A DNA stretch of 64,000 nt, from the NCBI GenBank assembly GCA_024707305.1, contig JANPZZ010000009.1, positions 186,001-250,000 on the forward strand, written 5' to 3'. The translations under genes and the position numbers were made by a program. The notes beneath the pieces were generated by a model. That model was not told where the DNA came from. It saw nothing but the letters and a program-made list of their open reading frames with translations, and searched no databases. Shown in pieces: positions 18,529 to 26,892 of this stretch; within the stretch, counting starts at the first letter, position 1, and the number at the start of each line of letters is the position of its first letter. This DNA comes from Chitinophagaceae bacterium (GTDB lineage Bacteria; Bacteroidota; Bacteroidia; Chitinophagales; Chitinophagaceae).

Positions 18529-18828
18529 TTAAACTCTGTTGATGGTTAGTTTCCGTGCCATTTCTGCACTCATTCCTTCCGCACTGGGTCCATATCCACT
18601 TACCAATACGCCTTTCTGGCCGTCTTTTCCTTCTATAGCATAAACTACCGACTCGTCAGCGGGATCGGTATTGCCTTCAAAACGGTACACTTCCACGATT
18701 TCAAAATCGTGGATATCAAACCGGGTACCCTGGCAAATGAGGCAATTCTCGGCCAGGTTAAAATCGAGGGTAAAACCACGTTTTTTTAATCCGTTGACAG
18801 CTGCTGAGAGGGTGTCATAAGTGTACAT
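18529..18828 (-). CDS. conserved small protein (often labelled phosphoribosylpyrophosphate synthetase)
   Basis: 99 residues, no signal or membrane segment. Begins MYTYDTLSAAVNGLKKRGFT and contains ENCLICQG. As I recall, short Bacteroidetes proteins of this kind are often named phosphoribosylpyrophosphate synthetase in databases, but the length and lack of PRPP motifs make that label unlikely to be right. The actual function is unknown. It lies 5 bp upstream of the M23-like gene on the same strand and is divergent from ahcY. Confidence 0.75.
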   Translation of the reverse strand: MYTYDTLSAAVNGLKKRGFTLDFNLAENCLICQGTRFDIHDFEIVEVYRFEGNTDPADESVVYAIEGKDGQKGVLVSGYGPSAEGMSAEMARKLTINRV

Positions 18829-18914
18829 AATATATAAGGTTTTGAGGGTTCTGCAGTTAACCAGCCGTTTCCGGTCGCATCCGATACAAATTAGGTCAAA
18901 ATAGTCTTTAAATG

Positions 18915-18922
18915 TACCTTTG
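18915..18922 (+). promoter_or_regulatory. candidate -7 promoter element for ahcY
   Basis: TACCTTTG fits TAnnTTTG 24 bp before the ahcY ATG, leaving a short leader with no room for a SAH or SAM riboswitch. Confidence 0.45.
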
Positions 18923-18946
18923 CTCCCGTAAATTAAAACAAATTAA

Positions 18947-20272
18947 ATGTCAACTATTAGCAAATCCATTGACTTTTCCCTTCCTCATAAGGTAGCGGAT
19001 ATATCACTTGCCGCCTGGGGTCGCAAAGAAATTCGCCTTGCCGAAGCAGAAATGCCTGGTTTGATGGCCATTCGTTCTGAATATGGAGCTTCACAGCCAC
19101 TGAAAGGTGCACGTATTGCGGGTTGTTTGCACATGACCATTCAAACCGCTGTGTTGATTGAAACGCTGGTTGCCCTCGGCGCGGAAGTAAAATGGAGCTC
19201 ATGCAATATCTTCAGTACACAGGATCACGCTGCTGCTGCCATCGCTGCTGCAGGTATCGGCGTATTTGCCTGGAAAGGACAAACCATTGAAGAAGCCGAC
19301 TGGTGTATTGAACAAACACTTTTCTTCGGAAGCCAGGATCGTCCCCTGAATATGATTCTTGATGACGGTGGCGACCTTACGAATATCGTTCTCGACAAAT
19401 ATCCTGAACTTGTACAACACGTGAAAGGTATTTCTGAAGAAACAACTACTGGTGTTCACCGTTTGTACGAGCGCGTGGCGAAAGGTACATTGCCAATGCC
19501 TGCAATCAATGTGAACGACTCTGTAACAAAATCTAAATTTGACAACAAATACGGTTGTAAAGAATCACTGGTTGATGCAATCCGTCGCGCTACCGACGTA
19601 ATGCTCGCCGGTAAAGTAGCAGTTGTTGGTGGTTATGGCGACGTGGGCAAAGGCTCTGCTGCATCACTGGCTGGCGCCGGTTGCCGCGTAATCGTTACTG
19701 AAATCGATCCAATCTGCGCACTGCAGGCTGCTATGGACGGATTTGAAGTTAAGAAAATGGTTGACGCAGTAAAAGAAGCTGACATCGTTGTTACAGCTTC
19801 TGGTTGCCGCGACCTGATTACTGGCACACACTTCAAACTGATGAAGGATAAAGCCATCGTTTGTAACATCGGGCACTTCGATATCGAAATCGATATCGCA
19901 TGGCTGAATGAAAACTATGGTCATACAAAAGATACCATCAAACCACAGGTTGACATTTACAATGTAGATGGTAAAGACATCATCATCCTGGCAGAAGGCC
20001 GCCTGGTTAACCTGGGTTGCGCAACGGGTCACCCTTCATTTGTAATGAGTAACTCATTCACTAACCAGACTCTTGCACAAATTGAATTGTGGACGAATCA
20101 CAGCAACTACGAAAACAAAGTGTATGTGCTGCCTAAACACCTCGATGAAAAAGTAGCCCGTCTTCACCTCGCGAAAATTGGGGTGGTGCTTGATGAACTC
20201 ACAACTGCACAGGCTGAGTATCTCGGCATTCCAAAAGAAGGACCTTTTAAAGCAGAACATTACAGGTATTAA
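18947..20272 (+). CDS. ahcY: adenosylhomocysteinase (SAH hydrolase)
   Basis: 441 residues, intact. It splits S-adenosylhomocysteine into homocysteine and adenosine, keeping methylation reactions running. The substrate domain shows [13 protein letters not shown] and [17 protein letters not shown]; the NAD-binding domain shows [20 protein letters not shown]. The C-terminal tail ends PFKAEHYRY, the conserved Lys-Tyr tail that closes the neighbouring NAD site. Monocistronic, with its own promoter candidate and terminator. Confidence 0.97.
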   Translation: MSTISKSIDFSLPHKVADISLAAWGRKEIRLAEAEMPGLMAIRSEYGASQPLKGARIAGCLHMTIQTAVLIETLVALGAEVKWSSCNIFSTQDHAAAAIAAAGIGVFAWKGQTIEEADWCIEQTLFFGSQDRPLNMILDDGGDLTNIVLDKYPELVQHVKGISEETTTGVHRLYERVAKGTLPMPAINVNDSVTKSKFDNKYGCKESLVDAIRRATDVMLAGKVAVVGGYGDVGKGSAASLAGAGCRVIVTEIDPICALQAAMDGFEVKKMVDAVKEADIVVTASGCRDLITGTHFKLMKDKAIVCNIGHFDIEIDIAWLNENYGHTKDTIKPQVDIYNVDGKDIIILAEGRLVNLGCATGHPSFVMSNSFTNQTLAQIELWTNHSNYENKVYVLPKHLDEKVARLHLAKIGVVLDELTTAQAEYLGIPKEGPFKAEHYRY

Positions 20273-20291
20273 TCCCTGTTAGCTTATAACT

Positions 20292-20326
20292 AAAAACCGA
20301 TAAGGGATATCCTTATCGGTTTTTTT
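20292..20326. terminator. bidirectional terminator between ahcY and hmgA
   Basis: Perfect stem AAAACCGATAAGG/CCTTATCGGTTTT with loop GATAT, T-run on the right and A-run on the left, between the two convergent genes. Confidence 0.85.
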
Positions 20327-20353
20327 ATTGGGTAAAATGAAAAACGATTCGAC

Positions 20354-21511
20354 TTATTCAGCCCAGCTCATTACATAACCACCGTTTTCAATTTCCAGTG
20401 CCTGCTTTGTGAGCATCAGCGGATGGAAAGTATCCACCATTACAGCAAGTTCTCTGGTTTCTTTCGCACCAATGCTCTTTGCTACAGCACCCGGATGCGG
20501 GCCGTGTGGAATGCCGGCAGGATGTAAAGTAATCATGCCACGTGTTACATTCTTACGGCTCATAAAATCACCATCAACATAATACAATACTTCGTCGCTG
20601 TCGATATTGCTATGGTTGTAGGGAGCAGGAATGGCCTCCGGATGATAATCATACAAACGCGGACAGAATGAACACACTACAAAATTGTGTGCTTCAAATG
20701 TCTGGTGCACGGGTGGTGGCTGGTGTACACGACCTGTAATCGGTTCAAAATCGTGAATCGAAAATATATATGGATAACAACATCCATCCCAACCTACCAC
20801 ATCAAACGGGTGTGCACCATAATGCAGCCCGTATAGCATTCCTTTCTTTTTAGCGCGAATGAGGAAGTCGCCTTTCTGGTCGTAGGTTTTTAATTCTTCG
20901 GGGCCACGGATATCGCGCTCACAATAAGGTGAATGCTCGAGTAGCTGCCCGGATTTACTTACATACCTTTTGGGATAACGGATGGGGCTGAACGACTCCA
21001 CAATAAAGAGGCGATTTGCTGTTGTTTTAAACGACACCTGATAAATTGTTCCCCTTGGGATTACAATATAATCGCCATAGGAAAAAGACAGATCGCCGTA
21101 CTGCGTATGTAATACACCTTCGCCTTCATGAACAAAGATCATTTCATCTGCGTCGGTATTTTTATAAAAATAATTGGTCATGCTTTGCTGCGGTGCAGCC
21201 AGTACAATATGACAGTCATTGTTGACCAAAACCGGAACTCTGCTTTCAAGGTAATCTGCTTTGGGTTGAACTTTAAACCCTTCAAAGCTGCGATGTTGCA
21301 GCATTTTTTCCTCGGCTATTTGTGGCGATACATCCACCTGTGGTTCGGTGCGGATGATTTGTGTAGGCGGATTGATATGATAGAGCAATGAATAATCATT
21401 GCTGAATCCTTCGGTTGAAAAGAGTTGTTCGGAATACAGTTCACCATCGGGCCGGCGAAACTGGGTATGTCGTTTATGTGGTATGGTACCACGTTGTATA
21501 TAATGTGCCAT
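20354..21511 (-). CDS. hmgA: homogentisate 1,2-dioxygenase
   Basis: 385 residues from ATG 21511 (MAHYIQRGTIPHKRH). This is the Bacteroidetes form of homogentisate dioxygenase, the iron enzyme that opens the ring of homogentisate during tyrosine and phenylalanine breakdown. Cupin-like core with HQTFEAHNFVVCSF, NIDSDEVLYYVDGDF and HPAGIPHGPHPG, which supply the iron-ligand His and Glu residues; the N-terminal domain has RGTIPHKRHTQFR. No maleylacetoacetate isomerase or fumarylacetoacetase is visible in this window, so the rest of the pathway must be elsewhere. It converges with ahcY. Confidence 0.93.
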   Translation of the reverse strand: MAHYIQRGTIPHKRHTQFRRPDGELYSEQLFSTEGFSNDYSLLYHINPPTQIIRTEPQVDVSPQIAEEKMLQHRSFEGFKVQPKADYLESRVPVLVNNDCHIVLAAPQQSMTNYFYKNTDADEMIFVHEGEGVLHTQYGDLSFSYGDYIVIPRGTIYQVSFKTTANRLFIVESFSPIRYPKRYVSKSGQLLEHSPYCERDIRGPEELKTYDQKGDFLIRAKKKGMLYGLHYGAHPFDVVGWDGCCYPYIFSIHDFEPITGRVHQPPPVHQTFEAHNFVVCSFCPRLYDYHPEAIPAPYNHSNIDSDEVLYYVDGDFMSRKNVTRGMITLHPAGIPHGPHPGAVAKSIGAKETRELAVMVDTFHPLMLTKQALEIENGGYVMSWAE

Positions 21512-21570
21512 GAGAATCAAATTGATTTTTGCAGAAAGCTGAATAAAAAATAACAGGTGTTTTCCATGCG

Positions 21571-21663
21571 CTATTCAAACGCGACTGCAAGCGCCGCCAC
21601 CAGGAAGTAGTATTTCCACCGGCGTTTGTCGATCCAGTAAGTGAAGTTTCTTTTAAATGGCAT
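21571..21663 (-). CDS. possible 30-residue membrane peptide upstream of hmgA
   Basis: ATG at 21663 reads MPFKRNFTYWIDKRRWKYYF followed by LVAALAVAFE and a stop at 21571. It is basic and aromatic at the start, with a short hydrophobic end of about 12 residues. It lies 60 bp upstream of hmgA on the same strand. No family is recognised; it may be a leader peptide, a small protein or chance. Confidence 0.25.
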   Translation of the reverse strand: MPFKRNFTYWIDKRRWKYYFLVAALAVAFE

Positions 21664-21779
21664 AGCAAAGATGAAGGTACAGATTTCCGGGAGCTTTTTC
21701 AGTACTGATCTCCCTACGGAATTCGATATTTATGTACCTTTCTGTACCATATCAATAAACCCATCAAAATACTACTGCA

Positions 21780-22874
21780 TTGAATCGTCGTCAACTCCTA
21801 CAACACACCGCCCTGGCTACGGCCGCCTTCGCTTTCAGCCGTGATAGTTTTGCCCGAATGATGTATCCCGCAGATATGGATAGATATACTGCCGACATCA
21901 TTCGGCTGGGTTCGAACGAAAATCCGCATGGCCCCTCACCTGCCGCCCGCAAAGCGATGATGGACACCGTGGCAGATTCAAACCGATACCCCTGGGATAT
22001 GACGGCAAAGCTGCAGGAAAAACTGGGTGCACATTTTGGGCTCACTGCCAAACATGTGATCATTGGGGCGGGTTCTTCTGAACTTTTAGGAGTTGCAGCT
22101 ACATGGGCCGCATTGAAAAAAGGCAATGCTGTTGCGCCGGATCCAACTTTCCGTTTATGGATACCCGCCGCCAGCAGGTTGGGAATCGACATTCGTATGG
22201 TTCCGCTGGATAATAAAAAAGTTACCGACCTGCAACAACTGCTCGATAAAGCCGATAGTGGTACGCGAATGATTTATGTGTGCAATCCTGCCAACCCTAC
22301 CGGCACCATAGTACCGGCTGCGCAATTGCGTGAATTTATCAAACGTGTTCCTGCAAGCTGTATGATCCTGCTTGATGAGGCTTATACGGAATTCAGCAGC
22401 GAACCTTCCATGGCGAATATGGTGGATGCACATCCCAATCTTGTTATCGCAAAAACATTTTCAAAAGCCTATGGCATGGCAGGCGCACGGGTGGGTTATG
22501 CACTCGCACATCCCGACACAATCAAAGAATTAAACAGTCTGCAACCCTGGGCCAACGCTGGCGCCAGTGCAGTATCACTTGCGGGTGCCATTGCATCCAT
22601 CGATGATCAAAAGTTTGTAGCGTATTGTGTAAACGAAAACAAAAAAGCGAAAGCCATCCTCTACGCAGCACTTGAAAAGGCAGGTATGCCCTATATTCCT
22701 TCATCTACCAGCTTTGTGTATTTCGATACAAAACCATTTGGAAAAGATGTACGGACGCTGCTTGAATCAAAAAACATTTTCGGTACCCGCATCTTTGAAG
22801 AAAATACCGGCTGGCGCCGACTCAGCATCGGCACGGTGAAGGAAATGGAGGAAGTGGCGAAGGTATTGGGGTGA
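21780..22874 (+). CDS. exported PLP-dependent class I/II aminotransferase (HisC-like)
   Basis: 364 residues starting at TTG 21780. The first 25 residues form a Tat-like leader: NRRQLLQ followed by TALATAAFAFS. The body is a fold-type I aminotransferase of the histidinol-phosphate type: RLGSNENPHGPSP, GAGSSELL, CNPANPTGT, LLDEAYTEFSS, KTFSKAYGMAGARVGY (PLP lysine) and GWRRLSIGT (substrate carboxylate Arg). The export signal argues against a role in histidine synthesis, which is cytosolic; the real substrate is unknown. Downstream is a large repeat block. Confidence 0.85.
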   Translation: MNRRQLLQHTALATAAFAFSRDSFARMMYPADMDRYTADIIRLGSNENPHGPSPAARKAMMDTVADSNRYPWDMTAKLQEKLGAHFGLTAKHVIIGAGSSELLGVAATWAALKKGNAVAPDPTFRLWIPAASRLGIDIRMVPLDNKKVTDLQQLLDKADSGTRMIYVCNPANPTGTIVPAAQLREFIKRVPASCMILLDEAYTEFSSEPSMANMVDAHPNLVIAKTFSKAYGMAGARVGYALAHPDTIKELNSLQPWANAGASAVSLAGAIASIDDQKFVAYCVNENKKAKAILYAALEKAGMPYIPSSTSFVYFDTKPFGKDVRTLLESKNIFGTRIFEENTGWRRLSIGTVKEMEEVAKVLG

Positions 22875-22877
22875 GAG

Positions 22878-23046
22878 ACGGGGGATGGGGGATGGGGGAT
22901 GGTGGATGGGTGATGGGGGATGGGTGATGGATGATGGGGGATGGGTGATGGGGGATGGTGGATGGGGGGATGGAGGATGGGGGATGGTGGATGGGGGATG
23001 GATGATGGGGGATGGTGGATGGGGGATGGAGGATGGGGGATGGGGT
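22878..23046. repeat. GGATGGG-type G-rich array
   Basis: About 170 bp of near-continuous 7- to 8-bp units (GGATGGG, GGATGGTG, GATGGAG) with no spacers. One strand is almost pure purine plus T. It starts at the 3' end of the aminotransferase and abuts the ATCG-type element. Confidence 0.85.
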
Positions 23047-23056
23047 GTAAAAAAAT

Positions 23057-23178
23057 TAAAAGACCGATGTTTGCATCCTTTACGGAAATCAAACATCGGT
23101 CTTCATTTATCGGACATCGATCATCGATCATCGATCATCGATCATCCACCATCACCCATCCACCATCACCCATCAATC
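23057..23178. repeat. ATCG-type inverted repeat element, copy 3
   Basis: Core GACCGATGTTTGCATCC then GGAAATCAAACATCGG, closely related to the core at 5508-5560, followed by CATCGAT and CATCACC arrays. The inverted CCGATGTTT/AAACATCGG arms can pair. The left arm array is here replaced by the GGATGGG array. Confidence 0.75.
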
Positions 23179-23181
23179 TTC

Positions 23182-23620
23182 TCACTTCATCCCCGGCAAC
23201 CAACCCCTATTCTCTCCAATCACTTCGCGGAAAGGCCAGGGAACCGCAACCAGAATAAGTAATAACGCAATTACAAAAAGCCAGAATGCATGCCTGTATT
23301 TCTGCTGATCAGCAATACCATTGTTGATGACTGTTGCGATGTTCAACCCAGAAAAAGCGGAAGAATTTACTTGACATCACAGATTCACCTTCGGGTAATG
23401 TTGTTTTCAACATACCATATCTTCCAATCAGCGATTGGTAAATGCCAACTATCAACATTACATGGGAAGCGATAAGTGTAAACAACCAAATACGGCGGTC
23501 GCCATCATTGAATACGCGGCTTTGTTTCCAGCCTGTGTATGCTTTAGCAATAGATATTATCAAAAGGATCAGGATTACCCAGCGAAGTAAGTTGTGCAAG
23601 TGTAACATTCCGATTTCCAT
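23182..23620 (-). CDS. small integral membrane protein, one frameshift
   Basis: About 145 residues joined. Begins MEIGMLHLHNLLRWVILILL; helices are seen at about 10-28 and 48-68, and after the break FWLFVIALLLILVAVPWPF. This resembles a common Bacteroidetes membrane protein of unknown function with an HSHLRW-like start and a VPWPF end. The frame changes near 23335-23345 after FRFFWVEH. Relatives, as I recall them, have a further helix at this point, so a small deletion as well as a frameshift may have occurred here. Confidence 0.6.
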
Positions 23621-23708
23621 GATATATTAATTTGTTGAATGCCAAATCTAAACAAAAAGGGTTGAATGGTGAAAACCTGCAATCCTATCTTATTTTCTTA
23701 AAATAAAA

Positions 23709-23731
23709 GCCTGTAAGAATGTCTTACAGGC
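23709..23731 (-). terminator. intrinsic terminator of the PD40 lipoprotein gene
   Basis: Perfect 9-bp stem GCCTGTAAG/CTTACAGGC with a 5-nt loop; read on the minus strand it is followed by TTTTATTTT. Confidence 0.75.
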
Positions 23732-23764
23732 TCTACTCGATAAAATAATTTTATACATAGGGGA

Positions 23765-24892
23765 TTACTCCTGCCAGTCTGCAATAAACACATTCGTGTC
23801 TCTTGTTCCGCCATTGTTACGGTTGCTGGAGAATACAATCTTTTTACCATCGGGTGAGAAATAAGGAAAGGCATCAAATCCTTTATCTCGGCTTACTTTC
23901 ACCAGGTTGCTGCCGTCTTCATTCATCGTGTACATATTGAAAGGGAAACCGCGTTTGTATTCGTGGTTGGATGCGAAGATGATGCGTTTGCTATCGGGCA
24001 TAAATGTGGGCGCCCAGTTGGCCTGGCCAAAGCTTGTTACCTGGCGTGCATTGCTGCCATCTGCATTTGCAACCCAAACTTCCATATTTGTTGGAGCCAC
24101 CAAACCTTCTGCCAACAATTCTTTGTACTCTTTAATTTCTTCTTCAGTTTTAGGACGTGATGCTCTCCAAACGATTTTTGTTCCATCGGGGCTGAACCAC
24201 GCACCTCCATCATATCCGAGATCTGTAGTAATGCGTTTTTCTCTACCGGTAGTAAGGTCCATGATGTATAAATCCAGGTCACCATCTTTGGTGCTGGTAT
24301 AAATCATTTGATTGCCATCAGGTGAAAGAGTTGCTTCCGCATCATAACCTTTTGAATGGGTCAGTTGCTTTACGATGTTGCCATCGAGGTCGGCCATAAA
24401 AATATCATAGCTGCTGTACAGCGGCCAAATGTACCGGTTGCCATATTTACTGCGATCTGGAACAGGAGGACAGCTATCCGCTACCAGGTGCGTAGAAGCA
24501 TAAATCACGTGTTTACCATCTTTCGTAAAGAAAGCACAGGTAGTACGTCCTTTACCAGTGCTTACCAGTTTATATTCAAATTTATCACCTGCTTTTTCTG
24601 GCACTTTACCCACATAGATCTGATCGCAGTCGATTCCTTCTTTTGGATTGCTGCGCTGAAATACGAGGTATTTACCATCATAGCTCCAGTAAGCTTCAGC
24701 ATTGTCACCTCCGAATGTCAGTTGTTGCACATTGGCAAAATGCGTTTCGTCGGCATAATGCAGCGTATCTGCCGGTGAAGAGGCACCGCCCTCGGCAGCC
24801 GTTGTCGGCTTTTGGTCTGCACTATTGCAGGAAACTAAAAAGAGCCCCGCGATTACAGCTGCGGGCAGCATCAGAAACATACGTTTTTTCAT
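23765..24892 (-). CDS. PD40 (TolB-like) beta-propeller lipoprotein
   Basis: 375 residues from ATG 24892 (MKKRMFLMLPAAVIAGLFLV then SCNS, a lipobox). The mature part is a six-bladed TolB/PD40-type propeller with repeated W/F-S-PDGK-IVF blades (YWSYDGKYLVFQ, TLSPDGNQMIYTS, WFSPDGTKIVW, YFSPDGKKIVFSS). It would be tethered to a membrane in the envelope. TolB itself works with Pal, but stand-alone PD40 lipoproteins are frequent in Bacteroidetes and their roles vary. An upstream Met at 24919 is possible but would spoil the signal peptide. Confidence 0.85.
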   Translation of the reverse strand: MKKRMFLMLPAAVIAGLFLVSCNSADQKPTTAAEGGASSPADTLHYADETHFANVQQLTFGGDNAEAYWSYDGKYLVFQRSNPKEGIDCDQIYVGKVPEKAGDKFEYKLVSTGKGRTTCAFFTKDGKHVIYASTHLVADSCPPVPDRSKYGNRYIWPLYSSYDIFMADLDGNIVKQLTHSKGYDAEATLSPDGNQMIYTSTKDGDLDLYIMDLTTGREKRITTDLGYDGGAWFSPDGTKIVWRASRPKTEEEIKEYKELLAEGLVAPTNMEVWVANADGSNARQVTSFGQANWAPTFMPDSKRIIFASNHEYKRGFPFNMYTMNEDGSNLVKVSRDKGFDAFPYFSPDGKKIVFSSNRNNGGTRDTNVFIADWQE

Positions 24893-24989
24893 TACTCGTC
24901 GTTTAATTTGCGGCTGCAAAGGTATTTTCGAATGTAGCCAAATTTGTCAGAGAAATGTCATAGATAATTAATTCCCTAGATTTGTTGAT

Positions 24990-25972
24990 ATGAAATGGCT
25001 TTTACCTACCGGATTGTTTTTTTGATCGCCTGTTCCAATGATGATGCCTCCAACCCCTATGCTGAACTGCTTGCTTCCCCACCCTATGCAGCTATCAGCG
25101 ATAGCATCAGGGATTATCCCAGGGAAAGCGAACTCTATTTTCGCCGGGCTGTATTATTAAATGGTAATCAGCATGCTGCACCTGCGCTGGCCGACTTCCA
25201 GAAAGCCTGGGAGCTGGATAAGCAGGAAAAATATGCGGTGGGAATCGGTAATATCTGGCTCACCAGCCGCCCTGATTCGGCTGCCAGTTTTGTGGAAGAA
25301 GCCCTGAAAGAACTGCCCGAAAGTTTGTTCCTGAAATTATTGCTCGCGCGCGCTTACGAAGCGAACAAAAAGATGGATGAATCCATACGGGTACTCGACC
25401 AGATTCTCGAAGAATATCCCAAACAGGTAAATGCTTATATCCTGAAGGCGGAAATTCTGCAGGGGATGGACGACCGCCAGGGTGCTGCGGCGCAACTGGA
25501 AAAAGCTTATGCTTTATTGCCTGGCAATCGTCAGCTGGCGGAAGAACTGGCTTACGAATATGCAGAAACCAAAAATCCACGTGCTTTGGTTCTCACTGAT
25601 TCTCTGATAAAAGTAGATTCCGCCAAACAGTTTGTTGCACCGTTTTACATCAAAGGCAATTACTTTGCAAATACCGGCAATCGCAAAGCCGCCATTGAAT
25701 GGTACGACAAAACCATCCAACGCGATCACCGCTACCTGAATGCCTATATCGAAAAAGGAAAACTGCTCTTAGACGAAAACCAAACCGAAAAAGCATTTGC
25801 CGTTTTCAAACTGGCCAACACCATCTCCCCCGCATTCGCAGATGCATGGTACTGGATGGGCAAATGCCAGGAAAAAATGGGCGACAAAGAAGAAGCGAAA
25901 CTGAATTATAAAAAAGCATATTCGCTGGATCCGGAATTTTTGGAAGCGAAAATAGCTGCTGAAGGAAAGTGA
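24990..25972 (+). CDS. TPR-repeat lipoprotein, frameshift in the signal peptide
   Basis: About 327 residues. From ATG 24990, MKWLLPTGLFF is followed by a T7 run (25017-25023); with eight T it continues LIACSNDD, a proper lipoprotein signal with Cys. The in-frame alternative from 24995 (MAFTYRIVFLIACSN) also has the Cys but a poorer start. The rest holds about seven to eight tetratricopeptide repeats (ALADFQKAWELDKQ, AAIEWYDKTIQRDHRYLNAY, AKLNYKKAYSLDPEFLEAK). TPR domains bind partner proteins, so this is likely an envelope scaffold. Divergent from the PD40 lipoprotein and upstream of rpe. Confidence 0.82.
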
Positions 25973-25974
25973 GA

Positions 25975-26120
25975 GAAAAATGTGAAAATGGGAAAATAAG
26001 AAAATGTGTAAATTATGAGCATACTACCTTTTCACATTTATATATTTTCTCATTTCCAAATTTTCTCATTTCCAAATTTTCTCATTTCCAAATTTTCTCA
26101 TTATCACATTATCACATTTT
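25975..26120. repeat. GGAAATG/CTCATTTCC array in inverted orientation
   Basis: A short GTGAAAATGGG array (25978-26010) faces a longer array of TTTCTCATTTCC units (26040-26115) across about 25 unique bases. The two sides are roughly complementary, as in the other A/G-type arrays. Confidence 0.7.
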
Positions 26121-26140
26121 GCTCAAATTAAAAGATACCC

Positions 26141-26788
26141 ATGGCCATAATCGCTCCGTCTTTTTTATCTGCAAATTTTTTACAACTGGAAAAAGAATGC
26201 CAACTGATGAATGAAAGTGAGACGGACTGGATCCATCTTGATATTATGGATGGACGCTTTGTACCCAATATCACTTTCGGGCCCATGATAGTGGAATTTG
26301 TAAGGAAGGCGACACCGAAGGTTTGCGATGTACACCTGATGATTGAAAACCCCGGACAATATGCAGAACAATTTGCCAAAGCAGGCGCCGACCATTTATC
26401 AGTACATATTGAAGCATGCACACACCTGCATCGAAATATTCAACAGATCAAATCGCTGGGCATGAAGGCGGGTGTTGCCATCAACCCACATACACCGGTA
26501 AGTTCGCTGGAAGATGTTTTAGGCGACATTGACCTGGTTTGTATGATGAGTGTGAACCCCGGCTTTGGCGGGCAGACTTTTATTCCACGCACTTACGATC
26601 GCATTCGCGAGCTGCGCAAAATGATTGACGACAGAGGATTGAATGTATTGATCGAAATTGATGGCGGCGTTACGCTGGAGAATGCAAAAGCGATCATGGA
26701 TGCCGGCGCACATGTACTGGTAGCCGGTAACACCGTTTTTAAATCCGACAATCCTGCTGAAACCATCAAAAAGCTGAAAGCGATATAA
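26141..26788 (+). CDS. rpe: ribulose-phosphate 3-epimerase
   Basis: 215 residues, intact, a TIM barrel that interconverts ribulose-5-phosphate and xylulose-5-phosphate in the pentose phosphate pathway. The metal and catalytic residues lie in APSFLSANF, WIHLDIMDGRFVPN, VCDVHLMIENP, SVHIEA and IEIDGGVTLENA; the phosphate site is VNPGFGGQ. Start ATG 26141. No other pentose-pathway gene is adjacent. Confidence 0.96.
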   Translation: MAIIAPSFLSANFLQLEKECQLMNESETDWIHLDIMDGRFVPNITFGPMIVEFVRKATPKVCDVHLMIENPGQYAEQFAKAGADHLSVHIEACTHLHRNIQQIKSLGMKAGVAINPHTPVSSLEDVLGDIDLVCMMSVNPGFGGQTFIPRTYDRIRELRKMIDDRGLNVLIEIDGGVTLENAKAIMDAGAHVLVAGNTVFKSDNPAETIKKLKAI

Positions 26789-26892
26789 GCTGCAATCGGC
26801 GGATGAAAGTTCCCTATGGTTGTGAAAGCCAGCTATTTTGACTAATATTATCCTTCCAAACTTATCCTATTAAAAGAACCGATTAAACCATC

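Noticed and set aside
18829-18946. SAM or SAH riboswitch upstream of ahcY
   Set aside because: The candidate promoter leaves a leader of only about 18 nt and I see no matching fold.
22878-23046. CRISPR-like array
   Set aside because: Units are 7-8 bp and follow each other with no unique spacers; no cas genes are in the window.
22691-23131. Long open frames across the GGATGGG and ATCG arrays (also 5296-5712 and 43785-44222)
   Set aside because: They encode simple repeated peptides such as HPPS or HRSS in several frames at once, which is expected for 7-bp repeats without stops. They overlap no conserved domain and run into real genes.
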